This document shows, piece by piece, positions 1-6,989 of a stretch of DNA of 10,309 nucleotides. Location of the stretch: contig CABUGV010000063.1 in assembly GCA_902491215.1 (NCBI GenBank), forward strand, positions 1 through 10,309, in the 5' to 3' direction. A model generated the notes under the pieces. It searched no databases. It saw only the letters and a list, made by a program, of their open reading frames with translations, and was not told the origin of the DNA. The stretch is from 43-108 sp001915545 (GTDB taxonomy: Bacteria; Bacteroidota; Bacteroidia; Bacteroidales; Bacteroidaceae). The stretch's first letter is position 1, and the number at the start of each line of letters is the position of its first letter. Both the position numbers and the translations under genes were made by a program.

Positions 1-55
1 CGTCACAAAAATACATTTTTTTTCTGATTTTATTCAATCGTTTGAATTTAATATA

Positions 56-63
56 TATATTTG
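56..63 (+). promoter_or_regulatory. Candidate -7 promoter box, TATATTTG
   Basis: The sequence matches the Bacteroidetes sigma-ABfr -7 consensus TAnnTTTG exactly. A good -33 TTTG is not found at the usual spacing of about 19 nt; the nearest TTTG (41-44) leaves only 11 nt. The surroundings are AT-rich, so a chance match is possible. If used, transcription would begin near position 70 and run through the structured region to the terminator at 289-324. Confidence 0.3.
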
Positions 64-77
64 TAAATCGATTGAAA

Positions 78-110
78 GATGTTGCATCGGTAACATCATA
101 ATCGGTGTTA
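78..110 (+). promoter_or_regulatory. Two mutually exclusive hairpins with a repeated ATCGGT
   Basis: GATGTTGC (78-85) pairs with GTAACATC (90-97) around a four-base loop, with one G-T wobble. The TAACA of the right arm (91-95) can instead pair with TGTTA (106-110). ATCGGT occurs twice in direct orientation (86-91 and 101-106). The layout could be a transcription-factor operator or an RNA switch; the sequence does not decide between these. Confidence 0.35.
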
Positions 111-129
111 TAAAAGTAGAGTTTTCATT

Positions 130-149
130 GCAGATCTGCGTGATGCAGA
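130..149 (+). promoter_or_regulatory. Perfect 10-bp palindrome plus a repeated TGCAGA
   Basis: GCAGATCTGC at 130-139 is perfectly self-complementary. TGCAGA occurs at 129-134 and again at 144-149, so the central TCTGC (135-139) can pair with GCAGA on its right (145-149) instead. This could be an operator half-site arrangement or part of a folded RNA. No protein is identified as the binder. Confidence 0.3.
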
Positions 150-288
150 ATATCAGTGATTAATATATAATAAGTAGAACTTTTTTCATAAAGCTCCAGA
201 ATTAAGTTTGTCCACGTCGGTGGAAACTGTTATGGAGCGTGGAGTAAAGTTGATAAGTTATAGGTGTTTTTTTATTAAGTGGATCGTT

Positions 289-324
289 CCATCCTGATAA
301 AACTATCAGGATGGTTCGTTTTTT
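289..324 (+). terminator. Strong rho-independent terminator
   Basis: CCATCCTGATA (289-299) and TATCAGGATGG (304-314) form a perfect 11-bp stem with a four-base loop (AAAC). TTCG follows, then a run of six T (319-324). It ends transcription coming from the left before the promoter of the GH105 gene, insulating the operon, unless it acts as a conditional attenuator. Confidence 0.85.
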
Positions 325-347
325 ATATACTCTTATAACTTTTGGTG

Positions 348-377
348 TTGTATTTTGGAGTTTTTGGCGTATTTTTG
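348..377 (+). promoter_or_regulatory. Bacteroidetes-type promoter for the GH105 operon
   Basis: TTG at 348-350 is followed after 19 nt by TATTTTTG at 370-377, an exact TAnnTTTG box. This fits the known Bacteroides -33/-7 arrangement. It lies right after the terminator, and transcription would start near 384, giving a leader of about 26 nt before the ATG at 410. The position rules against translation from upstream ATGs at 311 and (marginally) 383. The consensus match is seen in the sequence; activity is inferred. Confidence 0.55.
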
Positions 378-409
378 CAAAAATGAAAAACTGTGAATCT
401 AATCCAGGT

Positions 410-1654
410 ATGAAAAAAAATCTTCTGTTAGTATTGGCTTTTTTGGCCATTTCAATCTTTTCGTTTGCCCAGAGTATGCCTTCTCGTGAGGAAGTGCTTG
501 AAGTTATGGAACGTGCAAACACTTATTTCATTAATAAATATCCTGATCCGTCTAAGGCTACTTTTGTCCGCATTATGCGTCCCAGCAATCTATGGACAAG
601 AGGCGTGTATTTTGAAGGATTGACGGCTTTGGCCGAAGTAGAATCGTTTGACAAGCAGTTTGCGGAACAGAGAAAACGGAATATTGACTATATAATTAGA
701 TGGGGAGATTCTCACAAGTGGTCTCCGCGAGGTGGAATACACACCAAGGATGCCGACAATTATTGCTGTTGTCAGACATATATTGACATGTTTATGCTTC
801 AGCCTGAAGGCAGACGCGATTCTGCTCTTATAATTCCGTCAAAAAAATGTATGGACCATTTGCTGCAATCGTCGTCAGACCGTGATTGGACTTGGGTGGA
901 TGCGATTCAGATGGGACTTCCGGTATTTGCCAAGATGGCACGTGTCGCCAAGCTGGGCGGTGACGAAGATGCATCACGCTATCTGGAAAAAGGATGGAAG
1001 ATGTACAGCTGTACACGCAACGATATAGCCGGAGGTCTGTACAATGAGGAAGAGAGTCTTTGGTGGCGCGATAAGGATTTTGTTCCTCCTTATAAAGAAC
1101 CAAACGGACGCAACTGCTATTGGAGCCGTGGCAACGGGTGGGCTTATGCCGCACTTGTAAGGATAATGGATGCTATGCTTGTAGGTAAAGGCTCCGAAGC
1201 TCCTTCGTATCTTGAGAAACTTGGGGAAACCGAGTGGAACATGTTGTTCGAGGATGCTCATTATGAAAATTATATGAAGGATTTCAAGGACATGAGCGAA
1301 GCTTTGCTCGACTGCCGCAGAAAGGATGGATTCTGGAATGTAAGTCTTCATGACGAAAGTAATTTCGGAGGAAAGGAATTGACGGGAACTGCACTTTTTG
1401 TTTACGGAATGGCATGGGGAATAAGGCACGGAGCGCTTGACCGTGATCGTTTCTTGCCTGTGGTTCTGGATTCATGGAACGCAATGGTGAAAGAGTGCGT
1501 GCACGATGATGGATTTCTGGGATTTGTGCAAGGTACAGGAAAGGAACCTAAAGACGGTCAGCCTCTTGGATATGATGTTGAACCTGATTTTGATGATTTC
1601 GGACTTGGATGCTTCCTTTTGGCCGGCAGTGAAATTTACAGGCTGGGCAGGTAA
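410..1654 (+). CDS. GH105 unsaturated rhamnogalacturonyl hydrolase
   Basis: This 414-residue secreted enzyme of glycoside hydrolase family 105 (YteR/YesR-like) should hydrate and remove the delta-4,5-unsaturated uronic acid that a polysaccharide lyase leaves at the non-reducing end of rhamnogalacturonan oligomers. The fold is an (alpha/alpha)6 barrel. Family-like blocks are DNYCCCQTYIDMF (about 116-128), WTWVDAIQMGLP (160-171) with Asp164 the likely catalytic acid matching the YteR Asp, WSRGNGW (238-244), TGTALFVYGMAWG (325-337) and DDFGLGCFLLAGSEIY near the end. The start at 410 gives a clean Sec signal peptide (MKKN, hydrophobic core, cut near FA-Q at residue 20) and sits 33 nt after the -7 box; the frame is open to an ATG at 311, but that overlaps the terminator. 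It is the first gene of the run. The substrate could instead be unsaturated glucuronyl ends, but the acetylesterase and rhamnosidase downstream favour rhamnogalacturonan-I. Confidence 0.92.
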   Translation: MKKNLLLVLAFLAISIFSFAQSMPSREEVLEVMERANTYFINKYPDPSKATFVRIMRPSNLWTRGVYFEGLTALAEVESFDKQFAEQRKRNIDYIIRWGDSHKWSPRGGIHTKDADNYCCCQTYIDMFMLQPEGRRDSALIIPSKKCMDHLLQSSSDRDWTWVDAIQMGLPVFAKMARVAKLGGDEDASRYLEKGWKMYSCTRNDIAGGLYNEEESLWWRDKDFVPPYKEPNGRNCYWSRGNGWAYAALVRIMDAMLVGKGSEAPSYLEKLGETEWNMLFEDAHYENYMKDFKDMSEALLDCRRKDGFWNVSLHDESNFGGKELTGTALFVYGMAWGIRHGALDRDRFLPVVLDSWNAMVKECVHDDGFLGFVQGTGKEPKDGQPLGYDVEPDFDDFGLGCFLLAGSEIYRLGR

Positions 1655-1673
1655 AACGTATGGATTTGATGTG

Positions 1674-1681
1674 TATATTTG
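1674..1681 (+). promoter_or_regulatory. Candidate internal -7 box before the DUF4837 gene
   Basis: TATATTTG matches TAnnTTTG exactly and lies in the 57-nt gap after the GH105 stop codon. The ATG at 1712 is 31 nt beyond its end, almost the same spacing as in front of the GH105 gene. No TTTG is found at the -33 position, so this is weaker than the 348-377 promoter. If active, it would give the DUF4837 gene and those after it expression independent of the first gene. Confidence 0.35.
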
Positions 1682-1711
1682 AAAATCTGTATATAAATGA
1701 TTGATGATATG

Positions 1712-2719
1712 ATGAGAAAATTATTTTTCTTTTTTGCATGTTCTGTTTTGGCCGTTGCTCTGTTTTGTTCATGTGGAGGCAATGGCGGTAAACAGAAAAG
1801 TTCTGTACGCCGTACTGCCGGAAGTGCACCTTACGAATTGCTTCTTGTGACCGACAAGGATTGGCTTAAAGGTATGTATGGCTCTTTGCTTACAGATGTC
1901 GTCATGCAGGACATACCAGGCTTGCCTCAGTCGGAGCCGAATTTTCGTTTGACATCCATAAATCCTGCTGATTTCAACAATACGTTCAAGGTTTTTGCCA
2001 ATATTCTAGTGGTTGATATCAGTTCGAAATATAAAAATGCCGGAGTTAAGATAATGCGAAACGTGCATGTCAATCCGCAGCTTATAATTACAATGTATGC
2101 TCCTAATAATGAAACTTTTGTAAACCTTCTTTCCGAGCAGGGCAATAATGTGGTAAATATGTTTGTGAATGAGGAACTTGGACGTGAACGCGATTACCTC
2201 AGGTCAGCATACAGCGGAAAGGTGCTTACGAAAGTGAAGCAGATGTTCGGATGTCAGATATATGCTCCTAAGGACCTTAATGATTTGAAGACCGGATTGA
2301 ATTTTCTTTGGGCGACGTCGGAAGGACGACTCAACAATCTGAACATGTGCTTCTATTCTTATCCTTATACTTCGGACAGTACGTTTACTCTCAATTATTT
2401 CGTGGAAAAGCGCGATTCATTCATGATGGTCAATCTGCAGGGCGAGCACGCACAGCAATATATGTCGCTTGACAGAAGGTCTTTGACTTCCAGGTATATT
2501 TCTGTTGACGGGCACTTCGTTCAGGAAGTTAGAGGCTTGTGGCAGATGGAGAATGACATGATGGGAGGCCCGTTTGTCTCTTATTCGCAGGTTGATACCA
2601 TCAACAACAGAGTGATTGTTGCCGAAGGATTTGTTTATTTGCCGAACAAGAAAAAACGCGAACTTATAAGAATGCTTGAGGCTTCGCTTCAGACTCTGAA
2701 GCTGCCGGCTTCGAGATAG
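1712..2719 (+). CDS. DUF4837 family lipoprotein
   Basis: A 335-residue protein that I recognise as DUF4837, a Bacteroidetes family of unknown function. The conserved opening of the domain is visible: PYELLLVTDKDW, then DIPGLPQSEPNFRL and NPADFNNTFKVFANI. The N-terminus is a lipoprotein signal: MRKLFFFF, a hydrophobic stretch, then LFCSC with GGNGGK after the cysteine, so it should be anchored in the inner or outer membrane facing the periplasm. I chose the ATG at 1712 because a basic MRK precedes the hydrophobic core. The in-frame ATG at 1697 would add acidic MIDDM, which is unfavourable, although an automatic caller may prefer it. It sits between two secreted glycosidases and is not an obvious enzyme. 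A role in glycan use is suggested only by position; it could be a general envelope protein that happens to be co-transcribed. Confidence 0.85.
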   Translation: MRKLFFFFACSVLAVALFCSCGGNGGKQKSSVRRTAGSAPYELLLVTDKDWLKGMYGSLLTDVVMQDIPGLPQSEPNFRLTSINPADFNNTFKVFANILVVDISSKYKNAGVKIMRNVHVNPQLIITMYAPNNETFVNLLSEQGNNVVNMFVNEELGRERDYLRSAYSGKVLTKVKQMFGCQIYAPKDLNDLKTGLNFLWATSEGRLNNLNMCFYSYPYTSDSTFTLNYFVEKRDSFMMVNLQGEHAQQYMSLDRRSLTSRYISVDGHFVQEVRGLWQMENDMMGGPFVSYSQVDTINNRVIVAEGFVYLPNKKKRELIRMLEASLQTLKLPASR

Positions 2720-2767
2720 GACATTGACAGACACTTGATGAAACAAACACACTTATAATTTATCAAC

Positions 2768-5668
2768 ATGAAGAAAATAATGACTTTTGTAGCCGCATCA
2801 CTGTTTTGTGTATGCGGAGCTGTTTCGCAGGAAACAGTGAATCTTGCCGGTGACTGGGATTTCCAGATCGACAGGAATGATAAGGGAGTGGGGGAACGCT
2901 GGTACGAGCGTGCATCTCTTGATGATGAAATCGAACTTCCGGCATCTATGCCTCAGAGACTTAAGGGTGATGATGTAACGGTTGAAACAAAATGGGTGGG
3001 AAGCCTTTATGACAGTTCGTATTTCTATAATCCATATATGGAGAAGTATCGCAGGACTGGTAACGTAAAACTTCCGTTTTTCCTTACTCCGGACAAACAT
3101 TATGTAGGTGTAGCCTGGTACAATAAGACTGTCTCAATGGATCGTATAGAGAAGGGCAAGAGATACTTCCTGTTCCTTGAACGTCCGCACATCGAAACTA
3201 CTCTTTGGGTCAATGGTCACGAGGTCGGTATGCAGAACAGTCTGTCCGTACCTCATAGATTCGAGGTTACAGAGTACCTTAAGAAGGGTGAAAATGTATT
3301 CTCTGTACGTATCGACAACAGAGTAGAGACTGTCGGTGTGGGTATTGACAGCCATTCTGTGACAGACCAGACTCAAGGTGACTGGAATGGTATTGTTGGA
3401 CGTATGGAACTTCAGGAGTTCCCTGCTTCCTTTATGGACGACATTCAGGTCTATCCGGATATAAAGGACAAGAAAGCGTCTGTGAAAATTGCAGTTGTGG
3501 GCAAGCCTGGCGAGAAGGTGAATATAAGCCTCTCGGCAAAAGCTTTCAATACGGCGAAGATGCATAATGTCGATGCTGTAGGAAAGGAAATCAAGCTTAC
3601 TGCTGATACAACTGTTGTGGATATCGATATGCCAATGGGCGACGGTATGCTTCTTTGGGATGAGTTCAGTCCTGCACTTTACAAACTTACAGCTGTTATT
3701 GAGGGCAAAGGCGTAAAGCAGACTAAGACATCTGTCTTCGGTATGAGAGAAATTACCATCAACGGAAAGATGTTTTATGTAAACGGCCGACTTGTTCAGC
3801 TTCGCGGAACTGTAGAAAACTGCGATTTCCCTATTACCGGTTATCCTCCTACGAATGTGGATGAATGGATTCGAATTTTCAGGGTTTGCAGGGAATATGG
3901 ACTCAACCACATGCGTTTCCATTCCTATTGTCCACCTGAAGCCGCTTTTGAAGCTGCAGATATCGTCGGTTTCTACATCCAGCCGGAAGGACCTAGCTGG
4001 CCTAACCACGGTGTTAAGCTCGGCAACGGCATGAAGATTGATACTTACCTCATGGACGAAACCAAGGCTATCGTAAAGGAATACGGCAATCATCCTTCGT
4101 TCTGCATGCTTGCATGTGGAAATGAGCCTGCAGGCAACTGGGTTGCATGGGTATCCGACTTTGTTGACTATTGGAAGAAGGCTGACAGCAGACGTGTATA
4201 CACAGGTGCTTCTGTCGGTGGAGGATGGCAGTGGCAGCCAAAGAGCCAGTATCATGTAAAGGCTGGTGCAAGAGGACTTGCCGAGTGGCGTCGCCGTGCT
4301 CCGGAAACATTGTCTGACTTCAGAGCTAATATTGATACTGTGAGCCAGCCGTACGTGTCTCACGAGACAGGACAGTGGTGCGTGTTCCCTAACTTTGACG
4401 AGATTACCAAATATTACGGTGTAAACAAGGCCAAGAATTTTGAAATATTCAGAGACATACTGAATGACAACAATATGGGCGGACTTGCAAACAAGTTTGT
4501 CATGGCAAGTGGAAAATTGCAGGCTTTGTGCTACAAATATGAAATAGAGCGCACTCTGCGTACTCCTAATTATGCAGGATTCCAGCTTTTGGCTCTCAAT
4601 GATTATTCTGGACAGGGCACTGCACTTGTCGGATTGACAGATGTGTTCTTTGACGAAAAGGGATATATCGATGCAACCGGATTCAGACGTTTCTGCAGTC
4701 CTGTTGTTCCTCTGGCCCGTATACCTAAGTTTACATATACAGCCGACGAGCATTTCAAGGCTGACATAGAGGTGTCGCAGTTCTCTGATGCAGTACTTAA
4801 AGATGCAAAACCTTATTATGAGGTTAAGGATAGCCGTGGAAAGATTTATGCTAAGGGTAACCTGAACAGCGGCGACATTGAAATTGGTGGACAGAAACAG
4901 ATCGGTTCTATTGATATACCGCTCAATGGAATAGAGGAAGCTACCAAACTGAATCTGGAGGTTCGTATACCTGGTACAGCTTCAATCAATGAAGGTTCTG
5001 ATGCTGTCAACGACTGGAATTTCTGGGTATATCCTTCAAAGGTTAAGGATGAGACTGGAAATGTTTACATCACCGACACTCTCGATGCTAAGGCAAAAGA
5101 GGTGTTGAAGAAGGGTGGCAAGGTGCTGGTTGCAGCTGCCGGAAAGATTTCGTACGGCGAGGAAGTTGTGCAGTATTTCACTCCTGTGTTCTGGAATACA
5201 TCGTGGTTCAAGATGCGCCCGCCTCACACAACAGGTGTCAGCATCGACGACAAGCATTCTATATTTGAAATATTCCCTACTGATTATCATAGCGACCTGC
5301 AGTGGTGGGAACTTGTAAATCGTGCTCAGGTCATGCAGTTTACTGATTTCCCTGCAGATTTCCAGCCTATCGTACAGAGCATCGATACATGGTTCCTCAG
5401 CCGTAAGATCGGTATGCTTTTCGAAGCAAATGTTCTGGGAGGAAAGCTTGTGATGACAACTATGGATATTGTAAATAATCTTGACAAACGTGTGGTTGCC
5501 CGACAGTTGAGAGCTTCAATACTGAAGTACATGAACTCTGATAAGTTCAAACCATCTTTCACTCTTGACTGCAAGCTGATAGATGATCTTTTCACCAAGA
5601 AGGCTCCGAAGGTGGATATGTACACCAAGGATTCGCCAGACGAGTTGAAACCGAAGTTCAATAAATAA
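2768..5668 (+). CDS. GH2 family exo-beta-glycosidase (beta-galactosidase/beta-glucuronidase type)
   Basis: A 966-residue secreted retaining glycosidase. After a Sec signal peptide (MKKIMTF, cut near AVS-Q at residue 20) come a jelly-roll sugar-binding domain (about 22-217, with LAGDWDFQID and LWVNGHEVG), an immunoglobulin-like domain (about 220-328) and a TIM barrel (about 330-645). The two GH2 glutamates are visible: acid/base Glu453 in CGNEPAG and nucleophile Glu533 in SHETGQW, so it should be active. Beyond the barrel lie a beta-sandwich (about 650-755) and a Rossmann-like C-terminal domain (about 760-920, with GGKVLVAAAG) resembling the glutamine-amidotransferase-like modules of some beta-galactosidases. 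The sugar removed cannot be read from the sequence; galactose is likely given the pectin context, glucuronate or galacturonate possible. The stop is 16 nt before the esterase gene, so the two are probably translated from one mRNA. Confidence 0.88.
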   Translation: MKKIMTFVAASLFCVCGAVSQETVNLAGDWDFQIDRNDKGVGERWYERASLDDEIELPASMPQRLKGDDVTVETKWVGSLYDSSYFYNPYMEKYRRTGNVKLPFFLTPDKHYVGVAWYNKTVSMDRIEKGKRYFLFLERPHIETTLWVNGHEVGMQNSLSVPHRFEVTEYLKKGENVFSVRIDNRVETVGVGIDSHSVTDQTQGDWNGIVGRMELQEFPASFMDDIQVYPDIKDKKASVKIAVVGKPGEKVNISLSAKAFNTAKMHNVDAVGKEIKLTADTTVVDIDMPMGDGMLLWDEFSPALYKLTAVIEGKGVKQTKTSVFGMREITINGKMFYVNGRLVQLRGTVENCDFPITGYPPTNVDEWIRIFRVCREYGLNHMRFHSYCPPEAAFEAADIVGFYIQPEGPSWPNHGVKLGNGMKIDTYLMDETKAIVKEYGNHPSFCMLACGNEPAGNWVAWVSDFVDYWKKADSRRVYTGASVGGGWQWQPKSQYHVKAGARGLAEWRRRAPETLSDFRANIDTVSQPYVSHETGQWCVFPNFDEITKYYGVNKAKNFEIFRDILNDNNMGGLANKFVMASGKLQALCYKYEIERTLRTPNYAGFQLLALNDYSGQGTALVGLTDVFFDEKGYIDATGFRRFCSPVVPLARIPKFTYTADEHFKADIEVSQFSDAVLKDAKPYYEVKDSRGKIYAKGNLNSGDIEIGGQKQIGSIDIPLNGIEEATKLNLEVRIPGTASINEGSDAVNDWNFWVYPSKVKDETGNVYITDTLDAKAKEVLKKGGKVLVAAAGKISYGEEVVQYFTPVFWNTSWFKMRPPHTTGVSIDDKHSIFEIFPTDYHSDLQWWELVNRAQVMQFTDFPADFQPIVQSIDTWFLSRKIGMLFEANVLGGKLVMTTMDIVNNLDKRVVARQLRASILKYMNSDKFKPSFTLDCKLIDDLFTKKAPKVDMYTKDSPDELKPKFNK

Positions 5669-5684
5669 AAAATACGCAACGAAC

Positions 5685-6953
5685 ATGAAACGATATATAT
5701 TTCCTGCAGTATTGGCGATGGCTTTTGCCGTCGCTGATGCTCAGACTTACAAGTTCAGTTTTGCCGGTAAGAAAGACGGGTATACAGAAATAACACAGTC
5801 GGATGTTTATTCCAACGGCAAAGGATACGGATACGATTTTACGGCAGCACCCGATAAGGGGGCAGCCAAACCGTATTTCTTTTCTGCTGATGTGCCTGAC
5901 GGCAATTATAAGGTTACTGTGGTACTTGGTTCCAAGAAACATAAGGCTGTCACTACGGTACGTGCTGAATCGCGCAGGCTTTTCCTTGAGAATGTGGCTA
6001 CAAAGAAAGGTGAATTCAAAACCTTTACATTTGTTGTCAATAAACGAAATACAGAAATAGCCGGCGGTGACCGCGTACACATAAAGGAGCGCGAGAAAAC
6101 CAAACTCAACTGGGACGATAAACTTACACTTGAAATCAACGGCGATAGTCCTGCATGTGCATCTATAGTCATAGAGCCTGCCGATTCTGCTGTTACTACA
6201 GTATGGCTTTGCGGTAATTCTACAGTTGTTGACCAGGACAACGAGCCTTGGGCAAGCTGGGGACAGATGATACCGCGATGGTTTGACGACCGTGTCTGCA
6301 TTGCCAATTATGCTGAGAGCGGTGAGACAGCATCGACATTCATGGCTGCGAAAAGACTTAAGAAGATTCTCTCGTTGATGAAACCGGGCGACTACATCTT
6401 CATTGAGTTCGGCCATAACGATCAGAAACAGAAATTTCCTGGTGCAGGTGCCTATTATAATTTTGCAACTTGCCTGAAGACATTCGTTGATGAGGCTCGT
6501 TTGCGTGGTGGAATACCTATTTTTGTTACACCTACGCAAAGACGCAGTTTCGACAAGAACGGTAAGATTAAAGAGACTCATGCAGACTATCCTGATGCTA
6601 TGCGCTGGGTGGCAAAGCGCGAGGGTGTAAAGGTTATAGAACTTCACGACATGACGCGTACGTTCTATGAAACATTGGGCGTGGAGGCTTCCAAGCGTGC
6701 TTTTGTTCACTATCCTGCTGGAAGCTATCCTGGTCAGGACAAGGCTTTGGCTGACAATACGCATTTCAATCCTTATGGAGCTTACGAAATATCTAAGATG
6801 GTGGTTGAGGGCATCAAGAGCCTGGGATTGCCTCTTGCAGAGCATCTGCGCGAAGATTACACTGCTTTCGACCCTTCAAAGCCTGATTCAGTGGATGCTT
6901 TTCATTGGAACGATTCTCCTTTCACTGAGATTGAGAAGCCGGATGGCAATTGA
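5685..6953 (+). CDS. Rhamnogalacturonan acetylesterase (CE12-like SGNH hydrolase) with N-terminal beta-sandwich
   Basis: A 422-residue secreted esterase predicted to remove O-acetyl groups from galacturonate of the rhamnogalacturonan-I backbone, opening it to glycosidases. A Sec signal peptide (cut near ADA-Q, residue 19) is followed by a beta-rich domain (about 20-165, carbohydrate-binding-like) seen in Bacteroidetes homologues, then the SGNH fold (about 170-385). Block I is CGNSTVVDQ with nucleophile Ser179, block II has Gly213 in YAESGET, block III is FGHND with Asn245, and block V is DNTHFNPYG with Asp357 and His360. All four SGNH residues are present. The Asp of the usual GDS block is Asn178 here. 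Family assignment rests on the WASWGQMIP and TPTQRR segments. An activity on acetylated xylan or another acetylated sugar is the main alternative. Confidence 0.88.
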   Translation: MKRYIFPAVLAMAFAVADAQTYKFSFAGKKDGYTEITQSDVYSNGKGYGYDFTAAPDKGAAKPYFFSADVPDGNYKVTVVLGSKKHKAVTTVRAESRRLFLENVATKKGEFKTFTFVVNKRNTEIAGGDRVHIKEREKTKLNWDDKLTLEINGDSPACASIVIEPADSAVTTVWLCGNSTVVDQDNEPWASWGQMIPRWFDDRVCIANYAESGETASTFMAAKRLKKILSLMKPGDYIFIEFGHNDQKQKFPGAGAYYNFATCLKTFVDEARLRGGIPIFVTPTQRRSFDKNGKIKETHADYPDAMRWVAKREGVKVIELHDMTRTFYETLGVEASKRAFVHYPAGSYPGQDKALADNTHFNPYGAYEISKMVVEGIKSLGLPLAEHLREDYTAFDPSKPDSVDAFHWNDSPFTEIEKPDGN

Positions 6954-6989
6954 TTGCGTGTCCGGGATGAATGTTTGGAATAGAGAGAA

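Larger units (their letters stand above)
70..326 (+). ncRNA. Candidate structured small RNA or leader ending in an intrinsic terminator
   Basis: About 255 nt lie between the -7-like box at 56-63 and a strong terminator at 289-324, without a good ORF. The middle holds a long interrupted stem. TATAAT (166-171) pairs with GTTATA (257-262), AACTTT (178-183) with AAAGTT (246-251), GCTCCA (193-198) with TGGAGC (233-238), AGTTT (205-209) with AAACT (224-228), and CCAC (212-215) with GTGG (220-223) over a GTCG loop. It resembles no RNA family I can name. It could also be the 3' UTR of a gene ending left of the window, or an attenuating leader of the GH105 operon. Being an RNA gene is inference. Confidence 0.3.
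1..409. other. Intergenic region upstream of the pectin operon
   Basis: No convincing protein gene lies here. The stretch is very AT-rich and carries a -7-like box at 56-63, competing hairpins at 78-110, a perfect palindrome at 130-139, a long interrupted stem at 166-262, an intrinsic terminator at 289-324 and a promoter at 348-377. An upstream gene probably ends before the window, or a small RNA occupies the stretch. The GH105 reading frame is open back to 311, but that part overlaps the terminator and promoter and is very unlikely to be translated. Confidence 0.7.

Noticed and set aside
2..163. Open plus-strand frame at the left edge that could be the tail of an upstream gene
   Set aside because: It is open for 53 codons, but is very AT-rich, Ile- and Phe-heavy, shows no family resemblance, and overlaps hairpins and a -7-like box. 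It cannot be fully excluded without sequence to the left.
311..409. N-terminal extension of the GH105 frame starting at the ATG at 311
   Set aside because: The extension overlaps the terminator stem and the promoter, and would place a second hydrophobic stretch in front of a complete signal peptide.
202..522. Minus-strand open frame of 106 codons across the terminator and GH105 start
   Set aside because: It runs through the terminator hairpin and the start of a real gene, lacks any motif, and is unlikely to be expressed.
769..777. Three consecutive cysteines in GH105 as a possible metal site
   Set aside because: Cys-rich DNxCCxQTY-type segments occur in related Bacteroidetes GH105 enzymes as far as I recall, and no partner ligands are evident; not treated as a novel metal site.
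3134..4753. Long minus-strand open frame (539 codons) opposite the GH2 gene
   Set aside because: It lies wholly antisense to a clearly conserved enzyme with intact catalytic motifs. Its translation is rich in Cys, His, Ser and Arg, has no domain pattern, and reflects codon bias of the real gene.
5658..6845. Minus-strand open frame of 395 codons opposite the acetylesterase gene
   Set aside because: It is antisense to the well-supported SGNH esterase and shows the same low-quality composition without any recognisable family; a shadow frame.
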